From an uncultured Sphingomonadaceae bacterium (GTDB taxonomy: Bacteria; Pseudomonadota; Alphaproteobacteria; Sphingomonadales; Sphingomonadaceae), in NCBI GenBank assembly GCA_947499255.1, contig CANMNF010000001.1, positions 248,001 to 312,000 on the forward strand: a DNA stretch of 64,000 bases, written 5' to 3'. A program made the translations under genes and the position numbers. A model generated the notes under the pieces. It was given only the letters and a program-made list of their open reading frames with translations, made no database searches and was not told where the DNA came from. Shown piece after piece: positions 56,986 through 64,000 of this stretch (position 1 is the first letter of the stretch; the number at the start of each line of letters is the position of its first letter).

Positions 56986-57180
56986 TTATGACACCGCCCA
57001 CAGCCCGCGCGATTGGACAGGTGTGTAAGGCTGGTTCACCTGCACCGTATCCATCTCCGCCAGTTCGCGGCGAATTTCGCGCCCTTTGCGCAGGCCGACA
57101 TTGATTGAGGCCAGGCACACGCCCAGCGCAATCGCCGCAACAAATCCGATAAATAGCGAAATCAGGATGGTGGTCAGCAT
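56986..57180 (-). CDS. 64-residue single-pass membrane protein, candidate SOS-regulated
   Basis: A small protein with AAGGA eight bases before ATG 57180. Residues 1-28 form one hydrophobic helix (TTILISLFIGFVAAIALGVCLA); the tail is basic then acidic (RKGREIRRELAEM) and ends polar. I recognise no family. Two GTTC-N7-GTTC boxes, the LexA operator of several alphaproteobacteria, lie 47 and 105 bases upstream, flanking a possible TAGAAT -10 hexamer at 57246-57251. Size and topology recall SOS-induced division inhibitors such as SidA, but no homology is claimed. Confidence 0.55.
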   Translation of the reverse strand: MLTTILISLFIGFVAAIALGVCLASINVGLRKGREIRRELAEMDTVQVNQPYTPVQSRGLWAVS

Positions 57181-57226
57181 GGCATTTGTCCTTGTCAGCA
57201 GGCCGATCTTCTGAGAAGAAGGCCGA

Positions 57227-57299
57227 GTTCACCAAATGTTCCACATTCTATTTGGAACGGTTCAGCGCTTTCGATATCCGCAATGTTCCTTATTTGTTC
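57227..57299 (-). promoter_or_regulatory. Two LexA-type boxes, GTTC-N7-GTTC
   Basis: GTTCACCAAATGTTC (57227-57241) and GTTCCTTATTTGTTC (57285-57299) both match the alphaproteobacterial LexA box exactly at its eight fixed bases. They bracket a TAGAAT hexamer read leftwards. They lie in the 349-base gap between the 64-residue gene and rpsB, so either gene could be the target; the closeness to the small gene favours it. The right part of the gap holds no gene and should contain the rpsB promoter. Confidence 0.5.
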
Positions 57300-57529
57300 C
57301 AAGCTGTCAACAGCTATTGTACAAAGGCAGAGGCTCGAACGAAAATTTCACGCTGGATTTTCCGCCAATGCCCCGTTAAAGGCGCGGCTCGCCTGATGGC
57401 AGCGTGCGATTCTCGTGCGTTGACAAACAGGCAAATTCACATGGAAGGCACTGACATACCGGTGCTGCTGCTGGCGCAAGCCTTGGCGGTTCCCCGTCTT
57501 CCAGAGGACTAACCGGAAGGAATTCTACT

Positions 57530-58369
57530 ATGGCGGCACCTACCGTCACGATGCAGCAATTGATCGAGGCCGGAGCACATTTCGGCCACCAGACCCACCG
57601 CTGGAACCCGCGCATGAAGCCGTATATTTTCGGCAATCGCAACGGCGTTCACATCATTGACCTCTCGCAAACCGTGCCGCTTTTCGCGCGCGCTCTTGAT
57701 TTCGTCTCCAGCACTGTTCGTGCAGGCGGTAAGGTTTTGTTTGTTGGTACCAAGCGTCAGGCGCAAGAACCGATTGCTGAAGCGGCGCGTTCATGCGGTC
57801 AGCACTTCGTCAACCACCGCTGGTTGGGCGGCATGCTCACCAACTGGAAGACCATTTCTGGCTCAATCCGTGAGCTGAAGAATCTGGAAGAGCAGCTTTC
57901 CGGCGATACCGCGGGCCTGACCAAGAAGGAAGTCCTTCAACTTACGCGTAAGCGCGACAAGCTTGAACTTTCGCTCGGTGGTATCCGAGATATGGGCGGC
58001 GTTCCTGACATCATGTTCGTGATTGACGCGAATAAGGAAGAGCTGGCCATTAAAGAAGCCAACGTGCTTGGTATTCCTGTGGTGGCCGTGCTTGACACCA
58101 ATGTTGATCCTAACGGTATCGCATTCCCGATCCCGGGCAATGATGATGCAAGCCGCGCTGTGCGTTTGTATTGCGATGCGCTGGCCAAAGCTGCGACCAA
58201 GGGTTCGGATGAAGGCGTGGTTGATTCAGGCGCCGATATCGGTTCCATGGATGCACCGCCTGCCGAAGCTGCTGTTGCTGAAGAAGCACCTGCTGCTGAA
58301 ACTGCTCCGGCTGCTGAAGCTGCTCCGGCTGCTGAAGAAGCGCCTGCCAAGGAAGACGCCAAAGCGTAA
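57530..58369 (+). CDS. rpsB: 30S ribosomal protein S2
   Basis: A 279-residue S2 with the family signature [32 protein letters not shown] and the [12 protein letters not shown] / [11 protein letters not shown] strands. The C-terminal 50 residues are an Ala/Glu/Pro-rich tail ([16 protein letters not shown]) beyond the usual E. coli length, common in sphingomonads. GGAAGG lies six bases before the ATG. It is followed by tsf after 128 bases, the conserved order. Confidence 0.97.
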   Translation: MAAPTVTMQQLIEAGAHFGHQTHRWNPRMKPYIFGNRNGVHIIDLSQTVPLFARALDFVSSTVRAGGKVLFVGTKRQAQEPIAEAARSCGQHFVNHRWLGGMLTNWKTISGSIRELKNLEEQLSGDTAGLTKKEVLQLTRKRDKLELSLGGIRDMGGVPDIMFVIDANKEELAIKEANVLGIPVVAVLDTNVDPNGIAFPIPGNDDASRAVRLYCDALAKAATKGSDEGVVDSGADIGSMDAPPAEAAVAEEAPAAETAPAAEAAPAAEEAPAKEDAKA

Positions 58370-58497
58370 CGCTACGGCTCAATTGCGCGCGGCTTTATCC
58401 TTTGCAGGACGTAAGCCGCGCGTCACAATCCCCCTTCAAAGCGATGCCCCGATGCAAGTGGGCGGTCGCCCTGTATGTAAACAAGAGGAATGAAACC

Positions 58498-59424
58498 ATG
58501 GCTGCATTTTCTGTCGCCGATGTGAAGGCTCTGCGCGAGAAGACCGGCGCGGGCATGATGGACGCCAAGAAGGCACTCGAAGAAGCTGCTGGCGATATCG
58601 AAGCGGCTATCGATGGCCTGCGCGCCAAAGGCCTTGCCGCGGTCCAAAAGAAATCGAGCCGTACGGCTGCTGAGGGCCTTGTGGGTGTAACTGTCGATGG
58701 CACCAAGGGTGTTGCCGTCGAAGTAAACTCCGAAACGGACTTCGTTGCCAAAAACGAGCAGTTCCAGGATTTCGTGCGCAGCGTAACCACGGTCGCTCTG
58801 ACGCAGGATAGCGACGATATCGAAGCGCTCAAGGCGGCGGACTATCCAGGCGGCGGCACTGTTACTGACAAGCTGGTGGAAAATGTCGCGACCATTGGTG
58901 AAAACCAACAGGTTCGCCGTATGAAAACGGTCACCGTGCAAAACGGCCTTGTCGTTCCTTACGTGCACAATGCTGCGGCTGCTGGCCTTGGCAAGATCGG
59001 TGTTCTCGTTGCGCTGGAAAGCCAAGCGGGCGCAGATGTGCTTGAGCCTTTGGGTAAGCAGCTTGCGATGCATATTGCCGCTGCATTCCCACAAGCGCTT
59101 GATGCCGATGGCCTTGATGCTGAAACGATTGAGCGTGAGCGCAAGATCGCTCAGGAAAAAGCTGCCGAAAGCGGCAAGCCTGAAATGGTGCAGGAAAAGA
59201 TGGTCGAGGGCGCGATCAAGAAGTTCGCGAAAGAAAACGCGCTTCTTAGCCAGCTCTTCGTGATCGATAACAAGACACCTATCGCTGATGTTGTTGCCCA
59301 AGCTGGCAAGGATGCCGGCTCTGCAATCGTCCTGAAGGATTATGTCCGCTTCCAACTCGGTGAAGGCATCGAAAAGAAGGTCGAAGACTTCGCAGCAGAA
59401 GTTGCCGCGACGCGCGGCGGGTAA
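58498..59424 (+). CDS. tsf: Elongation factor Ts
   Basis: A 308-residue nucleotide exchange factor for EF-Tu, started at ATG 58498 (in-frame 58402 rejected). Signatures are [19 protein letters not shown], the [13 protein letters not shown] motif of the core domain and [15 protein letters not shown] strong terminator follows at 59450-59483. The order rpsB-tsf is conserved, though pyrH and frr are 2 kb further on, separated here by a phosphoesterase and an acyltransferase. Confidence 0.96.
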   Translation: MAAFSVADVKALREKTGAGMMDAKKALEEAAGDIEAAIDGLRAKGLAAVQKKSSRTAAEGLVGVTVDGTKGVAVEVNSETDFVAKNEQFQDFVRSVTTVALTQDSDDIEALKAADYPGGGTVTDKLVENVATIGENQQVRRMKTVTVQNGLVVPYVHNAAAAGLGKIGVLVALESQAGADVLEPLGKQLAMHIAAAFPQALDADGLDAETIERERKIAQEKAAESGKPEMVQEKMVEGAIKKFAKENALLSQLFVIDNKTPIADVVAQAGKDAGSAIVLKDYVRFQLGEGIEKKVEDFAAEVAATRGG

Positions 59425-59449
59425 TTGTCCGCACTGATTTTACGGGAAA

Positions 59450-59483
59450 GGCCGCCAGAGCATCACGCTTTGGCGGCCTTTTC
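59450..59483. terminator. Terminator after tsf
   Basis: GGCCGCCA (59450-59457) and TGGCGGCC (59471-59478) form an 8-bp perfect stem, extended by AAA...TTT pairs, with TTTT following. The converging phosphoesterase gene ends at 59483, so the same hairpin may stop both transcripts. Confidence 0.8.
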
Positions 59484-60343
59484 TATTCCCCCGTCAGCTC
59501 CACCAGCCAGACCTCGGGCCGTGTGCCAAAGCGGATGGGGAGCAAGCTTGTGCCGATGCCGCCGCTGGTGATGATGGTTTGGCCGCGCTCCTCGGTTACG
59601 CCGCAAGCGAAGCGTTCGCCATAGCGGGACATGTAAGCAGGCGCGCCGATAAAGGGCAAGCGGATCTGGCCGCAATGGGTGTGGCCTGCCAGCACCAGAT
59701 TGATATCACTTGGCACGTGGGGAAAGACATCGGGGCTGTGTGTCAGGATTAGGCGGCCGCCTTCCAGCCCCTCCATCGCGCGCAAAGTTTTGGGCAAATC
59801 ATCGCGGCGGGTAAAGGCATCATCGACCCCGCCCACCACTAACGGGCCAAACACTGCCGCTTCGTTTTGCAATATGCGAATGCCGCTTCCCGCCAATTCT
59901 CGCGAGAGCCCTGGCCAATCGAACCAGTGATCATGATTGCCCGGCGCGACAACCACGCCCAGCGGAGCCGAAAGATTGCGCAAAGGAGCGACGACTTCTT
60001 CGACGGAATAGTGCTTTGTGGCCGTGCGCTTCTCGCTCACCAAATCGCCCGCGATCAACACGATGTCCGGCTGCAACGCATTGACCTGTTCGACAATACG
60101 CTCAACACGGGAAGGCGGCATATCGGGGCCTGCCACATGAATATCGGCGAGCAAGGCAACAGTGATTGGCGTAGCATCTGTTGACAGACCTTTGAGCGCG
60201 ATAGACGCCCGCTTGATCTCAGGGTCCGCCATCGTGTCTGACCAAGCCTTACCCGCCAGCAATGCGCCGATAAGGACAAGCGCGCCTGCGATCCATTTCC
60301 AGCGCCGCAATATGGCAGATAACGAGTGTTTGAGAGAGTGCAT
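59483..60343 (-). CDS. Membrane-anchored metallophosphoesterase
   Basis: A 286-residue protein with an N-terminal membrane helix (WIAGALVLIGALLAGKAW). The calcineurin-like metal motifs appear in order: LADIH, AGDLVSE, GNHDH, LTHSPD and GHTHCGQ. It resembles the YkuE group, whose members hydrolyse phosphodiesters or lipid-linked substrates such as UDP-diacylglucosamine; the substrate here is undetermined. It reads towards tsf and is isolated from other lipid A genes. Confidence 0.85.
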   Translation of the reverse strand: MHSLKHSLSAILRRWKWIAGALVLIGALLAGKAWSDTMADPEIKRASIALKGLSTDATPITVALLADIHVAGPDMPPSRVERIVEQVNALQPDIVLIAGDLVSEKRTATKHYSVEEVVAPLRNLSAPLGVVVAPGNHDHWFDWPGLSRELAGSGIRILQNEAAVFGPLVVGGVDDAFTRRDDLPKTLRAMEGLEGGRLILTHSPDVFPHVPSDINLVLAGHTHCGQIRLPFIGAPAYMSRYGERFACGVTEERGQTIITSGGIGTSLLPIRFGTRPEVWLVELTGE

Positions 60344-60425
60344 GGCGCACCTTAATGCTTGGCTTTGGGGGAGGGGGCAAGGAACACCATTGCCTCTTGC
60401 TGCTTTGTTCCCGCATATTTGCTGA

Positions 60426-61328
60426 ATGGATGAAGGCGCGAACCTTATAAAACGTGATCAGTCGATTGAGGCGCTGCGCATTCTTGCCGCCTTTGCGATT
60501 GTCGCGTTTCATGCGCAATGGGGCGATTATCGCTGGTGGCATTCGGGGCTGGTCGTGTTTGTGTTTCTGGCCGCGATGTTCGCTGCTCGCCCGAGGGACG
60601 AGCCGCGCGCCATGCTGCCGATCCTGCGACGGCTGATGGTGCCGTTTGTGTTCTGGTACGCGGTATATCTCGCGGCCAATTTCGCGACTGGCAGGCCGTT
60701 ATTGCTGGCGGACAATTGGGTGACGGCTTTTCTGGCCGGACCAAGCTTTCATCTGTGGTTTTTGCCTTTTGCAGCTTTGATCCTTGTGCTTGCTACCCAA
60801 TTGTCGCGGGTGTCCGACATTTTGCAGCTTGTGAGCGTGATCATATGCGGGGTGGCAGGCTTTGGATTGTTGTTCACCAGCGCATCGTGGTTTCCGCTAT
60901 TTTGGGATTTGCCTGTCCCGTTGACGCAATGGGGCCATGCCATCCCCGCGGCATTGCTCGGCATTTTTATCGCAAGCATTATTCGCGGCGGCAAAGTTAC
61001 TCTTATGGCGGGGCTGATTTGTATCTGGCCCGCACTGATCGCGCGGCAATTTGGTATCTCTTCGATTGAGCTGGCTTACTATGCGGGGTTCTTCGCGATT
61101 GCTCTGGCGATGATGCTGTCGCGCTTCTGGCCCCGCAACTTTTCTGTGCAGCCTATCGCGGACTGCATGTTCGGCGTTTATCTGACCCACATCATCGCGC
61201 TTGCCGTCGCCGCGCGGTTTGTGGAACGGGGTAGTTTTGTACAAGTCCTCATCGCCTTTGGCTTAAGTCTCGCAGGCGTATGGCTCGCGCGCCGTTTTGC
61301 GCCGATCACGCGCGCAGTTTTGGGATAG
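60426..61328 (+). CDS. Acyltransferase-3 family membrane protein
   Basis: A 300-residue integral membrane protein with about ten hydrophobic helices. The N-terminus has RDQSIEALRILAAFAIVAFHAQ, where the conserved His of the family lies, and FLAGPSFHLWFLPFAALIL in the middle is the second family landmark. Members O-acetylate surface glycans or modify membrane lipids. The substrate is unknown. It lies divergent from the phosphoesterase, 82 bases away, and 79 bases upstream of pyrH. Confidence 0.85.
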   Translation: MDEGANLIKRDQSIEALRILAAFAIVAFHAQWGDYRWWHSGLVVFVFLAAMFAARPRDEPRAMLPILRRLMVPFVFWYAVYLAANFATGRPLLLADNWVTAFLAGPSFHLWFLPFAALILVLATQLSRVSDILQLVSVIICGVAGFGLLFTSASWFPLFWDLPVPLTQWGHAIPAALLGIFIASIIRGGKVTLMAGLICIWPALIARQFGISSIELAYYAGFFAIALAMMLSRFWPRNFSVQPIADCMFGVYLTHIIALAVAARFVERGSFVQVLIAFGLSLAGVWLARRFAPITRAVLG

Positions 61329-61407
61329 CGCAACGGCGCACTTGGCACAGGCTTGCACTGCACTATAAGAGCGGCCCAACGCCACCAGTCAAAGGAACGC
61401 TACCTCT

Positions 61408-62130
61408 ATGCTTTTGCCCGATACAAAGCGCATTCTGCTCAAGCTCTCGGGCGAAGTGCTTATGGGGGAACAGGAATACGGGATTGATCCTGAATTCGTG
61501 ATCCGCCTTGCAAAAGAGGTGATCGTGGCGAAGGAAAGCGGGCTGGAGGTCTGCCTGGTTATCGGCGGGGGCAATATCTTTCGCGGAATTTCCGGCGCGG
61601 CTAAAGGTCTGGACCGGACAACCGGCGATTATATGGGCATGTTGGCGACGGTAATGAATGCGCTGGCGATGCAAAATGCGCTGGAAAAGCTGGGCGCGCC
61701 AACGCGTGTGCAATCCGCCATTCCCATGCCTGCTGTGTGTGAACCCTACATCCGCCGCCGCGCTGAACGGCATTTGCAAAAGGGGCGCATCGTGATTTTC
61801 GCAGCGGGCACCGGCAATCCATTTTTTACCACCGATACCGGCGCTGCCTTGCGCGCGGCTGAGATGAATTGTGATGTTCTGCTCAAAGGTACCAGTGTTG
61901 ACGGGGTGTATGATTCTGATCCCAAATCAAACCCGGACGCAACGCGATTTGATACGATCAGCTATTCGCGCGTATTGTCCGATAATCTCAAGGTAATGGA
62001 TGCAGCCGCCGTTGCCCTATGCCGCGAAAATGCGATCCCGATTGTGGTCTTCTCGATCCGCGAAAAGGGCAATGTCGCAACAGTGCTGGCGGGCGATGGC
62101 GTGCAAACGATTGTGAAGAAAGAAGGCTAA
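61408..62130 (+). CDS. pyrH: UMP kinase
   Basis: A 240-residue kinase of the amino-acid-kinase fold. It shows [14 protein letters not shown], the GGGNIFRG loop, [21 protein letters not shown] and [20 protein letters not shown]. It phosphorylates UMP to UDP for RNA and cell-wall precursors. The following frr starts 2 bases after its stop, so they are coupled. This unit pyrH-frr-uppS-cdsA is a classic conserved order. Confidence 0.97.
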   Translation: MLLPDTKRILLKLSGEVLMGEQEYGIDPEFVIRLAKEVIVAKESGLEVCLVIGGGNIFRGISGAAKGLDRTTGDYMGMLATVMNALAMQNALEKLGAPTRVQSAIPMPAVCEPYIRRRAERHLQKGRIVIFAAGTGNPFFTTDTGAALRAAEMNCDVLLKGTSVDGVYDSDPKSNPDATRFDTISYSRVLSDNLKVMDAAAVALCRENAIPIVVFSIREKGNVATVLAGDGVQTIVKKEG

Positions 62131-62132
62131 AT

Positions 62133-62690
62133 ATGGCGAAGTATGACAAAGCGGATATCGAACGCCGCATGAGCGGAGCGATTGAGAGCCTGAAGGGCGA
62201 TCTGGGCGGTTTGCGCACGGGCCGCGCGAATGTGACATTGCTCGATCCGGTTGTGGTGGAAGTCTATGGCGCGATGATGCCGCTTAATCAGGTGGCAACG
62301 GTAAATGCGCCAGAGCCGCGCATGTTGGCCGTGCAAGTGTGGGACAAAACCAATGTCAGCGCGGTGGAGAAGGGCATCACCAAAGCCAATTTGGGGCTTA
62401 ATCCGATGACCGATGGCCAGACCGTGCGCCTGCCGATGCCCGATTTGACGGAAGAGCGCCGCAAGGAGCTCGCTAAGCTGGCGGGCACCTATGCGGAGAA
62501 AGCCAAAATCGCGATCCGCAATGTACGCCGCGATGGCATGGAAATGCTCAAAGATGATGAGAAGGCAAAGGACATCTCCGAAGATGAGCGCAAGAAGCTT
62601 GAGGATGAAGTCCAGAAATTGACCGACAAATATGTGGCCGATGCAGACTGCGCGACCGAGGCGAAGGAAAAGGAAATCCTGACTCAATAG
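62133..62690 (+). CDS. frr: Ribosome recycling factor
   Basis: A 185-residue RRF started at ATG 62133, two bases after pyrH; an open frame extending back to 62019 is a shadow. The three-helix arm has [30 protein letters not shown] and the C-terminal [35 protein letters not shown]. It splits post-termination ribosomes with EF-G. It is followed by uppS after a nine-base gap. Confidence 0.97.
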   Translation: MAKYDKADIERRMSGAIESLKGDLGGLRTGRANVTLLDPVVVEVYGAMMPLNQVATVNAPEPRMLAVQVWDKTNVSAVEKGITKANLGLNPMTDGQTVRLPMPDLTEERRKELAKLAGTYAEKAKIAIRNVRRDGMEMLKDDEKAKDISEDERKKLEDEVQKLTDKYVADADCATEAKEKEILTQ

Positions 62691-62699
62691 GATTTCGCG

Positions 62700-63380
62700 G
62701 TGGCTGAGAAAAACTACCCCCGTCATGTCGCCATTATTATGGACGGCAATGGCCGCTGGGCAAAGCGCAAGCATTTGCCGCGCGCCATGGGCCATCGCCA
62801 AGGCGGGGAAGCGGTGCGCCGCGCGGTGCAGGCGGCAGAAACGCTGGAGCTGGAATGCCTGACGCTGTATGCCTTTTCGTCTGAGAACTGGAAGCGCGAA
62901 GAAAGCGAAATCAGCGATCTGATGGGGCTGATGCGCCGCTTCATCGAAGCCAATCTGAAAGACATGATTGAACGCGGTGTGCGGCTTAAACTTATCGGCG
63001 ATTACAAAGCGTTCGCACCCGATATTGTCACCAAGCTTGAAGATGCGTTGGAGCGGACCAAGGATGGCACGCGCACGCTGGCTGTGGCGCTGAATTACGG
63101 TTCGCAACAAGAACTGGCCCGCGCGGCTGGATTGGCGGCGCTAGAGGGTGAGGTGACGCCTGAAACAATTGAGAAACACCTTTATACTGCGGACCTGCCG
63201 CCCCTCGACCTGTTGATCCGGACCAGCGGCGAAGTGCGTTTGTCGAACTTTCTGTTATGGCAGGCGGCCTATGCAGAAATGCTGTTCGTGGACGTGCTGT
63301 GGCCCGATTTCGGCGAAGATCATTTGCGCGAGGCCTGCGAAGAATTCGCGCGGCGGGAGCGACGTTATGGTGGGCGATAA
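62700..63380 (+). CDS. uppS: Isoprenyl (undecaprenyl) diphosphate synthase
   Basis: A 226-residue cis-prenyltransferase starting at GTG 62700. The conserved HVAIIMDGNGRWAKRK carries the catalytic Asp, with LYAFSSENWKREESEI and the RTSGEVRLSNFLLWQAAYAE region. It makes the C55 lipid carrier of cell-wall synthesis. It follows frr by 9 bases. A REPIN-like element separates it from cdsA. Confidence 0.96.
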   Translation: MAEKNYPRHVAIIMDGNGRWAKRKHLPRAMGHRQGGEAVRRAVQAAETLELECLTLYAFSSENWKREESEISDLMGLMRRFIEANLKDMIERGVRLKLIGDYKAFAPDIVTKLEDALERTKDGTRTLAVALNYGSQQELARAAGLAALEGEVTPETIEKHLYTADLPPLDLLIRTSGEVRLSNFLLWQAAYAEMLFVDVLWPDFGEDHLREACEEFARRERRYGGR

Positions 63381-63404
63381 GGTGGGGCACAATTCTCCCT
63401 TCCG

Positions 63405-63518
63405 TGTCATCCTGAACTCGATTGTGCAAGCACGTCTTCGACTCCAGGATCCATTTCTCCAGCTGCGGGAACTTCGCGGTGATGCGAGATGGATGCTGAA
63501 TCGAGTTCAGCATGACGG
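63405..63518. repeat. REPIN-like two-armed repeat, copy 3, inside the uppS-cdsA gap
   Basis: The left arm (63405-63454) is the near-identical partner of 7049-7097, and the right arm (about 63488-63518) is GATGCTGAATCGAGTTCAGC followed by ATGACGG. The copy fills most of the 156-base gap between two genes that are usually adjacent in one operon, so it may sit in the transcript and affect it. Confidence 0.8.
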
Positions 63519-63536
63519 GTCTGGACACCCGGCTCC

Positions 63537-64000
63537 ATGACCGAACACGCCACCCCCGAAGCGAAAGAACGCAAACGCGACCGCATGAAGCGCTATGCCA
63601 AAAAGGCGGTGACTGTTCCGCTTTCCGTGCGGACCAGCGATTTGCCCAAACGCGCGGCGAGCGCGGTGGTGATGCTGGTGGTTACTGGCGGGGCGATCTG
63701 GCTTGGCGGGTTTTGGCGTGATGTTTTGTTTCTGGCGGTAGGCCTGATTTGCATTGCTGAACTGGTGCGACTGGTCTGGCGGGCAAGCGAAAACGTGATC
63801 CGCCGGCTATTAGGGATCGCGGCGGGGGCGGTTTACATCGGGTATGCGACTTACCTCCTGACCCGTATTGATAGCTTGGGGATTTTGTTGCTTCTCATCG
63901 GCGTAGTGGTCTGCGTGGATACCTTCGCTTATTTCTTCGGTCGTACTCTTGGTGGCCCCAAGATCGCACCGCGGATAAGTCCATCAAAGACTTGGGCGGG
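63537..64000 (+). CDS. cdsA: Phosphatidate cytidylyltransferase (5' part)
   Basis: The open frame starts at ATG 63537 and runs off the window with no stop after 154 full codons. A basic N-terminus ([15 protein letters not shown]) is followed by several hydrophobic segments ([18 protein letters not shown] and further). Near the end it shows [29 protein letters not shown], the start of the CdsA signature. It makes CDP-diacylglycerol, the substrate of PssA. The usual place after uppS supports the call. Confidence 0.92.
   Translation, partial: MTEHATPEAKERKRDRMKRYAKKAVTVPLSVRTSDLPKRAASAVVMLVVTGGAIWLGGFWRDVLFLAVGLICIAELVRLVWRASENVIRRLLGIAAGAVYIGYATYLLTRIDSLGILLLLIGVVVCVDTFAYFFGRTLGGPKIAPRISPSKTWA

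Noticed and set aside
57186-57512. 108-codon frame upstream of rpsB
   Set aside because: Covers both LexA-type boxes and the expected rpsB promoter, with no coherent protein pattern.

Overview
The window is chromosomal DNA from a sphingomonad-type alphaproteobacterium, most likely of the Erythrobacteraceae. The evidence is protein-level resemblance together with layout: a LOV-domain HWE histidine kinase and a BLUF protein, a DUF6456 protein, an NDUFS4-like complex I subunit, the SRP RNA beside dnaX, and the order rpsB-tsf ... pyrH-frr-uppS-cdsA. No database search was possible, so the taxonomy is inferred.

Bases 1-9.4 kb hold the first codons of aroQ, a small phage-type holin, a DUF4262 protein, a BLUF blue-light protein, and a propionate/biotin block read leftwards: methylmalonyl-CoA mutase, biotin synthase, O-acetylhomoserine sulfhydrylase and, further on, the biotin-carrying alpha subunit of propionyl-CoA carboxylase. 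BioB makes the biotin that PccA carries, and PccA with the mutase takes propionyl-CoA to succinyl-CoA. Short two-armed repeats of the REPIN type sit in this block, and one of them encodes the first residues of BioB.

Bases 9.6-36.8 kb are ordinary core genome: tRNA-Pro(GGG), yajC-secD-secF, a GT4 glycosyltransferase, an XRE regulator, a DUF6456 protein, an acidic disordered protein with an amphipathic C-terminus, Uup, a PepSY/OmpR/histidine-kinase cluster, a LOV kinase with a single-domain response regulator, chorismate mutase, a polyprenyl diphosphate synthase, hrpB, an NDUFS4-like gene, SRP RNA, dnaX-ybaB, a hybrid histidine kinase, lon, an HU gene, a lipoprotein and an RlmB-type 2'-O-methyltransferase.

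Bases 37.05-53.83 kb are an integrated mobilizable island at the 3' end of tRNA-Tyr. A 21-bp exact copy of the tRNA end (37054-37074) recurs at 53812-53832. The island carries a P4-type integrase, an unrecognised 735-residue protein, a Ti-like mobilization block (oriT-like site, TraA relaxase-helicase, TraC- and TraD-like proteins, DUF6118), a second FimB-sized recombinase, and a molybdenum aldehyde oxidoreductase operon (PaoABC type with XdhC and a MocA-like cytidylyltransferase). It ends with an alpha/beta hydrolase, AlpA and an excisionase-like protein. The relaxase reading frame is cut by one in-frame TAG, and no type IV secretion genes are present, so the island is probably no longer able to drive its own mobilization.

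Bases 53.9-64 kb return to core genome: an ABC1-family kinase-like protein, psd-pssA for phosphatidylethanolamine synthesis, a 64-residue membrane protein behind two LexA-type boxes, rpsB-tsf with a strong terminator, a metallophosphoesterase, an acyltransferase, and pyrH-frr-uppS-cdsA, where cdsA runs off the right edge.

The most promising leads are the possible SOS-controlled 64-residue membrane protein, the repeat-derived BioB N-terminus, the oriT and amber-interrupted relaxase pair, the duplicated att region, and the two unrecognised proteins at 38598-40805 and 15221-16231.
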